Positions 50,654 through 58,620 of a DNA stretch of 64,000 bases are shown here, one piece after another. A program made the translations under genes and the position numbers. The notes beneath the pieces are model-generated. The model had not been told where the DNA came from. It worked only from the letters and a program-made list of their open reading frames with translations, and did not search any database. Source of the DNA: Caldatribacterium sp964426875 (GTDB lineage Bacteria > Atribacterota > Atribacteria > Atribacterales > Caldatribacteriaceae); NCBI GenBank assembly GCA_964426875.1, contig CAYRSB010000006.1:21850-85849 (forward strand), in the 5' to 3' direction. Position 1 is the first letter of the stretch. Each line of letters starts with the position of its first letter.

Positions 50654-51329
50654 CCTCCTCCGCGTGTTTTGGAGTTGCCAAAAGAGGAAAACGATAGCTC
50701 TCCTCCCAGAAATGCCACTCGTACATCACTGCCCGCTCAAAGATTGAGTGAGCCAGCTCCTTCTGCCAAGGTGTCGCCGAGCGCGCCGCCTCCTCCAGAA
50801 AAAAGAGGAAGTCCGCCACTAGCCTCCCGTAGGCTTCACCTGCGTAGCTCTCCAAAAAGGCCCGGTAGGGCGGAAAGGTCCTCTCTGAAAGCCTGCCTTT
50901 ATAGTAAAGCCCTATGTCCCGGTAGCTCACAAAGCAGGGGGCAAGGGAAACCAGAATCTCAAAAGGCGAAAAGGTATACGCCGTGCGCAAAAGGAAATCC
51001 CCATACCTCAGTGCCACCTGCCCGGGGGGATATACCGAAAAGCCCTTTTCCCTTTCAAGCATCTCATGCATGGCCATTTCCCCCTGCACGGTCTCGGAAA
51101 GAAGCCTTACGGCAAAACGGCGCAGAGCCTTTTCCTGGGCCTTTGCCACCAGGATGCCTACAGCAGCCAAAAGGTCTTCAAGGTAGTAGTCGTCCTGACT
51201 GAGATAAAAAAAGAACTTCTCCCGGGCAAGAGTCGAAGAGGCAAGTTCCTGCAAAAAGGGGTGCTCCAAGATTCTCTCCCACCTATCCCGAACTCCTCTG
51301 TAAAGCTCTTTGAAGAATTTCTGCTCCAC
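50589..51329 (-). CDS. tenA: TenA/thiaminase II family protein with an extended tail
   Basis: GTG 51329 lies eight bases after AAGGAGG; 246 residues. All-helical TenA fold: HPFLQELASSTLAREKFFFYLSQDDYYLEDL, APCFVSYRDIGLYYK and EWHFWEESYRF at the end of the core. TenA salvages the thiamin pyrimidine or acts as a related hydrolase; the usual active-site Cys region is APCFVSY. The last 25 or so residues (hydrophilic, after ATPKHAEEDE) are read out of frame over the start of nfnA, so an original stop may be lost. A -10 TATAAT lies at 51356-51351. No thiamin riboswitch is seen. Confidence 0.8.
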   Translation of the reverse strand: MEQKFFKELYRGVRDRWERILEHPFLQELASSTLAREKFFFYLSQDDYYLEDLLAAVGILVAKAQEKALRRFAVRLLSETVQGEMAMHEMLEREKGFSVYPPGQVALRYGDFLLRTAYTFSPFEILVSLAPCFVSYRDIGLYYKGRLSERTFPPYRAFLESYAGEAYGRLVADFLFFLEEAARSATPWQKELAHSIFERAVMYEWHFWEESYRFPLLATPKHAEEDESGKNSEKGSTHSSNQTHGG

Positions 51330-51479
51330 CGGCTGTTCCTCCTTCGCCGTATTATACCGCAAAAAGAAAAAAGTACACGAAATTTCGCAAAGCTCGGGTA
51401 CCACGACTCGAAGAACGATTCACTGGCACCCCGGACCGGAAACGTCTAACCAGGCTCTGAGATTATTCAGGTAAAGGGC

Positions 51480-51506
51480 TTAAGTTTTTGCCCTTTCTGC
51501 CGATGT
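51480..51506 (+). promoter_or_regulatory. sigma-28 (FliA/SigD)-like promoter before the c-di-GMP riboswitch
   Basis: TTAAGTTT (51480-51487), exactly 11 bases, GCCGATGT (51499-51506). The sigma-28 consensus is TAAAGTTT-N11-GCCGATAA, so 13 of 16 positions agree with correct spacing. No good sigma-70 pair exists here. This would put the gene under flagellar/motility control. Confidence 0.6.
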
Positions 51507-51524
51507 ATAAGAGTGGAAGGGAAT

Positions 51525-51606
51525 GAAAGGGCAAACTCTCTGAAAGGAGAGGGCGCAAAGCCACGGACCTAAGGTGTCAAAAGCACTACGGTGGCCGGGC
51601 TGCCAA
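51525..51606 (+). promoter_or_regulatory. class I cyclic-di-GMP riboswitch (GEMM-I)
   Basis: The conserved core is complete: GGGCAAAC, a stem CTCTCT-GAAA-GGAGAG with GNRA tetraloop, GGCGCAAAGCCACGG, ACCTAAGG (tetraloop receptor side), a second stem, then CTACGGTGGCCGGGCTGCC. This is the two-hairpin arrangement of GEMM-I aptamers, where the tetraloop docks on the second stem and c-di-GMP binds at the junction. The aptamer ends about 60 bases before the ATG at 51669. The linker contains CTTCTCCTTCC and CCCTTTT, able to pair with the ribosome site AAAAGGGGGAGAGG, which suggests control of translation. Whether ligand turns it on or off cannot be read. Confidence 0.92.
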
Positions 51607-51668
51607 ATCCCTTTTTGCTTTTCAGGCCTTTCTTCTCCTTCCAAATCACCCAAAAGGGGGAGAGGTCC

Positions 51669-52712
51669 ATGAGAACACCAAGGGTTTTTGGGTATCTCTG
51701 CCTTATACTGATACTCTTTGTTCTTTTCTCCGGCTGTGACCCTGGGAATGTCCCCTCTCCCACCGTCTCCCAAGATGAGGAACTGGCCATAATCCGCTTA
51801 AGCACCACCGGCTCTGTCAGCGGGACGGTGAAGAGTTCCACCACCGGTCTTCCCATCTCCGGGGCAAAGGTAGAAGTAGTAGGAACCACGCTGAGTGCTA
51901 CCACCGATAGCTCGGGGAGGTACTCTCTGGGAGGTGTCCCCACCGGGCAAAATACCCTTTCCGTATCGGCAAGCGGGTATGTATCTCAAACCAAGAGCAT
52001 CAATGTTCGGGCAGGGAGAACAACCACTGCCAACTTCAGCCTGAAGCCGGAGGCATCTTCCAGCACTTCGCCCACTCCCACTCCTACTCCGACTCCAACT
52101 CCTACCCCGACACCCACACCAGCACCTACTCCAACTCCCACACCAACACCTACACCGACAGACCTCATCAGCCTCCTCACCACCTACGGCTACGGCAAGA
52201 GTACGGTGGTCCGCTGGGCTGACGGAATAGTGGAGGTGTACAACACCACCACCGACTCAGGCATTGACCTTGCCCAGGTCCTCAACGATTGGAACGGAAT
52301 CATCGGAGGGAAAACCGTCTTTCGGGCAAGCGACAATCCCCAAAGCCCGGTCCAGATTGTCTACGACACGAGCATCGCCAATTCTGGAGCCTGGGGGTAT
52401 GCAGTGGTCTACTGGTCAAACTACACCATCTATAAAGCTAAAGTCGGGATTCTCCCTGCCGGTTACTGGTACGGGTACTACTTAAAGCCCGAGTACCGCC
52501 TCTACCTCCATGAAATGGGGCATGTGGTGGGCTTCTCCGGACACACAAGCGAAGGGGGAGTAATGGATTCCACCCCCAAAAACAGTACCATCACCGAAAC
52601 TCCCCGGGCAGTCGTGAGCGGGCTCTACAGCTTCCCACCGGGGTATACCCTGGTGAAGGGTGTGCCAGTACCACCAGAAGGCATGGCGGTGGTCTATTTC
52701 TGGAAGGAGTAA
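51669..52712 (+). CDS. exported lipoprotein with carboxypeptidase-regulatory-like domain, Pro-Thr stalk and matrixin-type zinc metalloprotease domain
   Basis: ATG 51669 follows GGGGGAGAGG; upstream in-frame codons are riboswitch. The 347 residues are: lipoprotein signal (hydrophobic 7-20, lipobox LFSGC, C23), a beta-sandwich domain about 47-122 (GSVSGTVKSSTTGLPISGAKV, TDSSGRYSLGGVPTG), a (PT)n stalk about 135-165, and a protease domain whose zinc site HEMGHVVGFSGH is at 281-292, followed by VMDS as a Met-turn. HExGHxxGxxH is the matrixin/metzincin signature. It should sit on the cell surface or outer-membrane face. Control by c-di-GMP and a motility promoter suggests cleavage of adhesins or surface fibres; substrate is not known. 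Confidence 0.88.
   Translation: MRTPRVFGYLCLILILFVLFSGCDPGNVPSPTVSQDEELAIIRLSTTGSVSGTVKSSTTGLPISGAKVEVVGTTLSATTDSSGRYSLGGVPTGQNTLSVSASGYVSQTKSINVRAGRTTTANFSLKPEASSSTSPTPTPTPTPTPTPTPTPAPTPTPTPTPTPTDLISLLTTYGYGKSTVVRWADGIVEVYNTTTDSGIDLAQVLNDWNGIIGGKTVFRASDNPQSPVQIVYDTSIANSGAWGYAVVYWSNYTIYKAKVGILPAGYWYGYYLKPEYRLYLHEMGHVVGFSGHTSEGGVMDSTPKNSTITETPRAVVSGLYSFPPGYTLVKGVPVPPEGMAVVYFWKE
52071..52160 (+). repeat. Pro-Thr codon repeat (stalk of the metalloprotease lipoprotein)
   Basis: About 15 CCN-ACN codon pairs with one Ala interruption, using all synonymous codons, so the repeat is kept at protein rather than DNA level. Such PT tracts act as extended cell-wall or surface spacers. Confidence 0.9.
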
Positions 52713-52781
52713 GGCTGGAAGAGGTTCCCTCTCCCTCGGTACCCCTTCATGGACCCGGAATTTTTCCTGAGGGGATGTTCC

Positions 52782-52817
52782 AAAAAAAGGAGCTCGAGTT
52801 CCTCGAGCTCCTTTTTT
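52782..52817. terminator. bidirectional intrinsic terminator
   Basis: AAAAAAGGAGCTCGAG / CTCGAGCTCCTTTTTT with a three-base loop. It ends the metalloprotease transcript (plus) and the gapped gene on the minus strand. Confidence 0.9.
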
Positions 52818-52846
52818 GAGACAAAGTACGTGGATACTGTTTGGTC

Positions 52847-53183
52847 TTACTCTACTGAGCACCCAGAGACAGGGCAGGGTTCATAGGGGATGAGCCTTCG
52901 GCGGTTGTTGTTCAAGTCGTCGAAAAGGTTCTTGTAGAACTCGGCCTGTGNNNNNNNNNNNNNNNNNNNNNNNNNNNNNNNNNNNNNNNNNNNNNNNNNN
53001 NNNNNNNNNNNNNNNNNNNNNNNNNNNNNNNNNNNNNNNNNNNNNNNNNNCAATCGAGATCCACTTACCGCCAACGACAATACCAAGACCGTCGTAGTTG
53101 GCACCCTTGCACTCCATATTGAGTAGTGTGGCGGCCATCTGAACAGAGAGCATGTAGGACATGTTAGTGGCGCAAGTTTCCAA
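52847..53183 (-). CDS. hypothetical protein interrupted by the scaffold gap
   Basis: Before the gap one frame gives MSYMLSVQMAATLLNMEC, then KGANYDGLGIVVGGKWISI; after it the other frame gives QAEFYKNLFDDLNNNRRRLI and ends PCPVSGCSVE. The nominal 100 N do not keep the frame, so the real gap length is unknown and the two ends probably belong to one gene. Possible starts are ATG 53162 or 53153. Several Cys and the context suggest an exported or surface protein, but I recognise no family. Confidence 0.45.
52951..53050. other. scaffold gap of 100 N
   Basis: A run of exactly 100 N, the usual placeholder for an unknown distance. It interrupts a minus-strand frame. Confidence 0.99.
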
Positions 53184-53490
53184 AAGAGGAGGGCATATGT
53201 ACCCTCCCTGTCCTTGCTCCTCCAGCTAGACCCACTGCGAGAAACCCTGCCCCAGTTTCCAGCTCCACCGGTATGCCAGAGAGAAGTTCCTCACCCGGTG
53301 GGATGAAGATGAAAAGAGGAATATACCCCATCCTCTCCTTGGAGCTCGCTTTTTACCCTCAAGAGGGGAGGTATTCTCTCCACCACGCTGGTTTTGACTC
53401 TGGTGGGGAAAACTCCGGTGTAGCTCAGCATCCCTGCCTAAAAAGCTCCTACATAATTAAATTCCTCTTTCCCCAATATATATGGTCATA

Positions 53491-53561
53491 TTGAGTAAAT
53501 ACTACGACATGTTGTATAGGAAATATTTCCTATTTACCCCATTCCCAGGATAATGTATAGT
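53491..53561 (+). promoter_or_regulatory. promoter region with perfect 16-bp palindrome, before the large lipoprotein gene
   Basis: Two promoter candidates: TTGAGT (53491-53496)-18-TATAGG (53515-53520), and TTTACC (53533-53538)-17-TATAGT (53556-53561). The palindrome TAGGAAATATTTCCTA (53517-53532) overlaps the first -10 box and abuts the second -35 box, where a bound protein would block or activate. Confidence 0.6.
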
Positions 53562-53596
53562 AATCTGTGCTGAAATAAATTCAACCGGAAAGGAAA

Positions 53597-54871
53597 GTGA
53601 AAAAGATGAAGAGAAATACTGTTCTGTGGTTTGTGGTTGCTGCGGTGACAGTTGGAATTTTCCTGGTGCTCCTGGGAGGATGCACACCACAGGAATCCCG
53701 GGTTCCAAGCATGAAGCAGGGCCAGGCGGGGACGACGCTCAAAGCCTCAAAAAGCGCCGAAGGGTTCTGGGAAAAAACAATCACCTACGATTGGACAATT
53801 AAGAAGGAAGCCACGCTCAATGACGACGGAACCATTACCTACACACTGACTGCCACAAGAAAAAAGGTATCAGAAACTAATCAATATGGAGTTCGGGGTA
53901 CAATCACGGTAACGAATGGTGGCGAAAAAACAACCGAGAACCTGAAGCTTGTGGACCAGGTGGAGTATAAGACTGGAGCAGGGCAATTCCAGCCGCTTTC
54001 TGGCGCAAGCCAGACTATTCAACCTGGAGAGCTTGGTCCTGGTGAAACTGGAACATACAGATATGAAATCATCTTCACCCCCGTTCCAGGAGCTTTATAC
54101 CGGAACTCAGTTAAAGTGACCATCACCAACCACTCAGGAAACCTGGGCGAGGAGTTCGGGCCGGAACCAAAAACAGACTTCTCCCTTCCAGGTGCACCAA
54201 CCATCACCTATGTTGACCAGACTGCTAACGTGAGGGATGAATTGCAATGTCCGGATGGTTTCACCTGTACAATCGGCGATCCTGATTATCCAGATTGGGA
54301 GAACATCGGTGCAGGTAACATTGATGATGAATATACCTGGACTGTTACCTACACCCTGACCCCCAACCAGGGGAGCACAGTATGCGACACCGTGACTTTC
54401 CAAAACACTGTCACCCTTACCGAGAATGATACCAAACAGACCCGCACAGCCGATTCTAACATACAATGGAACTGCGCCCAGATTTCCTGCTGGAAAGACG
54501 AAACTGCCTGGGCAGCAGGAACCCGTTATGTCAGACGCGGCAACTGGGCCACCTATACCCCTTACGGTGGAGAGAAGAAAACAGTAACCCTCTACGCTGG
54601 ACAGACCATGGAAGTCGGCACAGTGAAATTCTCTGCCCCAAATAATGGGAATGTAACCATCACCATCACCCTTAATGAGGGCTGGAGGCTTGATCCGGAT
54701 GAAAAGGAACCAGTGAAAGTCCAGGGATACAACTCCACTCCCCCACCAGTAAACCCAAGCCCCGGTCTTTTCACAACCTACAAGGGTTCCGCGCTCAGCT
54801 TCACCGTTCCACAGTTTTCTTTCTACGGAGTCCACGTGGACGTAGAACGCGAAGTACCGTGTGAGCTCTGA
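53597..54871 (+). CDS. large beta-rich lipoprotein, function unknown
   Basis: A 424-residue exported lipoprotein: signal hydrophobic core about 9-26, lipobox LLGGC with C29. Start GTG 53597 (ATG three codons later possible) after GGAAAGGAAA. The body has CARDB/DUF11-like beta-sandwich features: YTLTATRKKVSETNQYGVRG, TNGGEKTTENLKLVDQVEY, GPGETGTYRYEIIFTP, TWTVTYTLTPNQGSTVCDTV. Six or so Cys in pairs suggest disulfides. It ends with a domain containing RYVRRGNWATYTPYGGEKKTV. It lies 0.9 kb from the riboswitch-controlled protease and could be a surface partner or substrate; no direct evidence. I do not recognise a named family. Confidence 0.75.
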   Translation: MKKMKRNTVLWFVVAAVTVGIFLVLLGGCTPQESRVPSMKQGQAGTTLKASKSAEGFWEKTITYDWTIKKEATLNDDGTITYTLTATRKKVSETNQYGVRGTITVTNGGEKTTENLKLVDQVEYKTGAGQFQPLSGASQTIQPGELGPGETGTYRYEIIFTPVPGALYRNSVKVTITNHSGNLGEEFGPEPKTDFSLPGAPTITYVDQTANVRDELQCPDGFTCTIGDPDYPDWENIGAGNIDDEYTWTVTYTLTPNQGSTVCDTVTFQNTVTLTENDTKQTRTADSNIQWNCAQISCWKDETAWAAGTRYVRRGNWATYTPYGGEKKTVTLYAGQTMEVGTVKFSAPNNGNVTITITLNEGWRLDPDEKEPVKVQGYNSTPPPVNPSPGLFTTYKGSALSFTVPQFSFYGVHVDVEREVPCEL

Positions 54872-54898
54872 AACAGAGTAACTCCGCAATCACAACAG

Positions 54899-54930
54899 GG
54901 GATGGGTTTTACCCCATCCCTTTCTTTTTA
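54899..54930 (+). terminator. intrinsic terminator of the large lipoprotein gene
   Basis: GGGATGGG/CCCATCCC with a six-base loop, followed by TTTCTTTTT on the plus strand. Confidence 0.8.
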
Positions 54931-55047
54931 CCTCACTCTCCTGAGCCGCAAAGCTTGCTGGTGCAGAGGTTCCCCGCACCCTTATAAGCTGGACGAGATT
55001 GTCACGGTTTTGGGCATGTGTACCCTACAATGTTTTTCAAGGAGGGA

Positions 55048-55560
55048 ATGCGATTCTCTTTAAAGTTTCTCATACCCCAATTTCTCCCTCCCAAGACTTT
55101 GCTCCAGGAAGAGTTTCCTCCCGGCCTTAACTCAAGCTTTCCCTGCCTTTCTCCCCCTTTTCTCTCCCCATGCGGATCCAGGAGATCGAGTGCCCATGAA
55201 AGGGCTTTTCGGTAAGACAAAGCCCCCAAGAACCGGTGCTCTCTTTTGGGGAGCCATCCTGGGGATTATCGGAACGATTAGGTGCAGAGTGCCGTCGAGA
55301 CTGGAGCGCATCAACGCCAAAGACGACGATGGTACCACCCCTCTCATGTATGCCGCATGGAGCAACCAAAAACCCCGAGGCTCTGACGGTTCTCCTTGAG
55401 GCAGAAACAGAGGTGAATGCCAGAGAGAAACACGGCCCGACTCCCCGCACACACGCCACGATGTTCAACAAAAACCCGAGATTCTCAAAATTATCCTTGA
55501 AGCCGGGGGCTGACGCTACACCTGTTTGTGCCAACAAGAAAACCAAAAACCATGAGCCTT
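55048..55560 (+). pseudogene. decayed ankyrin-repeat protein
   Basis: GGAGGG precedes ATG 55048 (MRFSLKFLIPQF...). Across three frames one reads INAKDDDGTTPLMYAAW, then NPEALTVLLEAETEVNAREK, HGPTP, NPEILKIILEAGADAT, which are consecutive ankyrin repeats. At least three frameshifts break it. Confidence 0.8.
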
Positions 55561-55689
55561 CGGGAGGTCGAAGCTCAGGAAAAATCAAGAACCTGCCATG
55601 ACGGCCCGGGAATTTGTTCGGCAAAAGCTCGGCTCCGGGAAACCTTACTACCACCCTCATCGCCCCTCAAAAGGGTGGGTTTGCCTCAC

Positions 55690-55950
55690 CACAGCCCCCT
55701 CCTCAAGAAGCACAGCATCGAGGTCCTCGTTGACATTCGCTCACGGCCTTATTCGCGGTATGTACTCCGTTTCAGTTGGGAATCCCTCTAAAAGACCTTT
55801 CCACAGTCCGGCCTGCGTTACCTCTACATGGGAGAGCATCTCGGAGGAAAACCCGGAATGCTACAACTCTGGGAGGAAGGTGGACTATGCCCCCATTGCA
55901 GCATCAATCACGTTCCGGAAGAGGAAGTGCCCCAGGAACCTCTATTCTGA
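55690..55950 (+). pseudogene. decayed DUF488 family gene
   Basis: LLKKHSIEVLVDIRSRPYSR then YVLRFSWESL in one frame, then after a frameshift LRYLYMGEHLGGKPGM and GLCPHC in another. VDIRSRPYSRY and YLGEHLGGK are DUF488 hallmarks. The N-terminus is also broken. Confidence 0.75.
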
Positions 55951-56852
55951 AAAAAAATTTTTATCTCAAAAATGGGTTTCCCCACTGCCCTGACCGTCAA
56001 AGAGCCGAAACATTGCCTTTTTCTCCCCTTCGATTCACCGCCAAAAAATTTTTCCCACCCCCTTGACACTCTCAGAAGGATATGTTACCTTAAAGTTGCC
56101 ACGGGTTCCGAGGAGTTGGAGACCGGAGGCTCAGAAAAAGAACTTCTTCCCGCAAGAGAAGGGGTTCGAAATCCTCCTTGTGAGGATGGCAGTCTGGGTC
56201 TGAAACCCTGAGGATTCGTCCCCAGGGAGATGGAGGTCAAAGATCCGTTGGAACCCGTGGTTTTTTGTTGGACCCTTCTTTTCTGCCTGAGAGTCCTCTC
56301 AAAGTCAGGAAGTCCTAAAATCCAAAGGCAACGACACTGAGATTTGAAAATCTCTATCAAGGTACCGCGATCCCTTCCCCCGGGAGAGACTCGGAGAACA
56401 TCAGTGACTCTCTCCCAGCGGGTCAAAAGATGTGCCCAAAATTTACCCAAGAAGTCAGCTCACAGTACTCCTACCAATCTATCTGATAGCCAAACTCTTG
56501 GTCTTCAGCTGAAGGACGCCGCAATGCTCTCTTTTAAAGGAGAACGCATTAATTGGGTCACCACTTCTTTACCTTATTCCACCACCATCAATTGTGTGGC
56601 CAATAGTGCCACACCCCACAGGAATGGGGTACAACCTTGCGGAAATTCGGGAAGGGTTTACAGGACGAGGTAAGAGGAAGAAAAACTTCCTCCTCCAAGG
56701 GAGGCATGGAAAAGAACATGCGGGAAATGCACCGGTTTTGAAACCTGGAACGTATGCGGTCATCGTGCCTGGAAATACCACCCATATGGGGAAAGAAGTC
56801 CCAACTGTGACCTTTTTCATCGATTGTGATTCTACGAAAAGCGCAGGCTCTC
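55951..56852. other. stretch without a recognisable gene
   Basis: Frames on both strands are short and low quality. A plus frame at 56594-56890 contains LKPGTYAVIVPGNTTHMGKE, which resembles the end of a cupin barrel, but the rest does not fit. GTCTGAAACCCTGAGGATT near 56200 looks a little like a CRISPR unit but is not repeated. Confidence 0.35.
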
Positions 56853-57185
56853 TTACAGTTCTATCCCGGTTCGTAGTACTTCTTCAATAAAAGGATTCCC
56901 CTCCTTTTGCAATGCCTCGAATTCCTCCCGGGTATAGACCAGAGGTTCCACCGGAAGGTCGGTGAGATCGAGAATCATCCCGATGCGTTCAAAAAGCCGT
57001 CCCTTGAAATCGCCAACGATGAGAAGGTCGATGTCACTTCCTTCATGGATTTCGCCCCGGGCGAAAGAACCATAGAGGTAAATTCTCTCAATGGGAAGAA
57101 GGGTTTTCAACTTTTCCACAAATTCTCCTAAGGCTTGAGCAAGTGCTTCACGATTTCGAGGATCGATGCGGCGGAGCGTAGGCAC
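56853..57185 (-). CDS. minimal nucleotidyltransferase (MNT family)
   Basis: A 110-residue protein with IYLYGSFARGEIHEGSDIDL, the GSX10DXD motif, and a third Asp region in DLPVEPLVYTREEF. Start GTG 57185 is ten bases after AAGGAGG and overlaps the HEPN gene by 58 bases. Such proteins form HEPN/MNT modules; the partner here is of the PF05168 HEPN type rather than HepT. Confidence 0.85.
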   Translation of the reverse strand: MPTLRRIDPRNREALAQALGEFVEKLKTLLPIERIYLYGSFARGEIHEGSDIDLLIVGDFKGRLFERIGMILDLTDLPVEPLVYTREEFEALQKEGNPFIEEVLRTGIEL

Positions 57186-57526
57186 TTTTCAGCATCCTCC
57201 TTTTCATAGAATTCCGCCGGGACAAGTTCCCCACCCAGGCCATTGGGGTAGCGGGTAGGGATATAGAACATGTCCAGGGTCTTTGCTTCTTGAGCAATAG
57301 TTTCAAAGACCCCGTCAAGCCGCGCGCACTCCCGGACAAGTTCTCTAAGGGAGTGGGTTACAATGGAGGTATATCCTTTCTCATAGAGATATGCCTTCAG
57401 TGCCTTTTCGCCGGCCTGCTGGGCCTGAAAGCAACTCCACTCATAGTGTCCACTCTTGAGGCTATCTTGGGCGGCCACAAAATCGGCCTCGGCCTGTTTA
57501 AGCCACCTCAGGGCGATGGTTCTCAC
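57128..57526 (-). CDS. HEPN-domain protein, partner of the nucleotidyltransferase
   Basis: GTG 57526 gives 132 residues: RWLKQAEADFVAAQDSLKSG, HYEWSCFQAQQAGEKALKAYLY, VTHSLRELV. This is the HEPN pattern found beside MNT proteins. There is no RX4-6H RNase motif, so it may be a binding rather than cleaving member. TATAAT at 57539-57534 lies six bases before the start and no ribosome site exists, so the message is probably leaderless. Confidence 0.8.
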   Translation of the reverse strand: MRTIALRWLKQAEADFVAAQDSLKSGHYEWSCFQAQQAGEKALKAYLYEKGYTSIVTHSLRELVRECARLDGVFETIAQEAKTLDMFYIPTRYPNGLGGELVPAEFYEKEDAEKCLRSAASILEIVKHLLKP

Positions 57527-57595
57527 AGTTGTATTATACCATTCTCCCCAAACCAGTGTACCCTGAGGAGAATGCACGCCTTTTTCCAAGGTTAA

Positions 57596-57999
57596 TTACA
57601 GGGCAACCTCCCCTCCTCCAATGAGGGTCCCAGTTACCAACCTACTTGGTACCCCGCAGGTGTGCCCCAGGGTTCCACACGCCGATACCGGGAATTTGAA
57701 GCGTGAAGGTGGACCAAAATCGGGGGCATGGTCAAGTTCCAGATGCTTCGCAAAAAGCAACCGGTCACCAAAGCACAGCGCCTCCAAGGCTAAAGGCAAC
57801 TCCTGATGAAAGATTGCATCCTGCAGAGCAACAGGGTTAAAGACCGCTCTTCCACTCAAACACCTCCGGTTCCCTTAGCCATTCCGCTAACTCTCTTCCC
57901 TCACCTCAACGAAGCGAACATCGATTTTCTCCGGATTGAGCCGTTCCATTGTTCCCCCCAGCGCACTCTTTTCTTCCCAAAAACATTCCTGAGGCGTGC
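57596..57999. other. stretch with only degraded frames
   Basis: A minus frame at 57596-57859 is open for 87 codons but has no recognisable domain or ribosome site. Around 57900-57960 a minus frame reads MERLNPEKIDVRFVEVREES before a stop. Probably relic sequence. Confidence 0.35.
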
Positions 58000-58620
58000 T
58001 GTCCCCGTGGGTTCTCCTATCCTCTCAGTGCCGGACACTCCAAATCTGGCACAAAGAGGATTTGTCGCTAGGCACAGTAGATGAGCTATCCCACCATCGT
58101 AGCCCCCAGCAACCTGGGTGTAGTGACCCCAGCTCGACCCAAAAGGAATCCCCCCTACGGTGGGAGAGACAACTCAAGCCAAACTCCCCAGTAATGAGAA
58201 AGACCAAGGGTTCCCCCGACCTCCTCCGACCAGACCGAGCGGGTGAGAGTACTGTCAATTGCTACCCACATGGTACCCCCCACCGGAGGGGAATAAGAAC
58301 AAGGATTAACTACGATAGCGAATGGGGTCAGCGCCCAGCCAACGAGGGATAAGGCTAAAAGCACACTCTCACTGAAGACTATATAAGGACCACCAGAATC
58401 CTCACGTGGGTGAAGGCGTAATTCGTGGTGCGGGCATCGAGACCCAGGCGAATTTTGGCAAAGAGAGCAAAAACCATCTCGAAGATGGTAAAGGCCAAAC
58501 CAGAGAAGAGCTGGGTTTTAAGGAGAGACCCCCACACAGGGCATCCGGAGCACTTTCCAGAGGGCCTGCATGGGGAAAAGGCCGCTTTCGGTTCCCGGGT
58601 TCGTCCTTTGTTGTTCTAGG
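58000..58620 (-). pseudogene. decayed major facilitator superfamily transporter
   Basis: Minus frames give LFSGLAFTIFEMVFALFAKI followed by RLGLDARTTNYAFTHVRILVVL, then LALSLVGWALTPFAIVV, TLTRSVWSEEVGGTLGLS and GIPFGSSWGHYTQVAGG. These are successive MFS helices and loops (FGLDARxTGYxF and EEVGGTLGLSQSLGS types) spread over different frames, with several frameshifts and missing parts. Confidence 0.7.

Noticed and set aside
52821..53104. Frame running through the N gap as one protein
   Set aside because: The N run is a placeholder, so translation across it has no meaning; I joined the ends only as a likely single gene.
54940..55020. Second c-di-GMP riboswitch (GCAAAGCTTGCTGG)
   Set aside because: Lacks the CCTAA segment, the GNRA stem and the closing strand.
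56150..56460. CRISPR-like look (GAAACCCTGAGGATT and similar, spacer-like sequence)
   Set aside because: No unit recurs at regular distance and no cas gene is present.
56594..56890. Cupin-like protein on the plus strand
   Set aside because: Only one short stretch resembles a cupin end; the remainder does not form the barrel motifs and there is no ribosome site.
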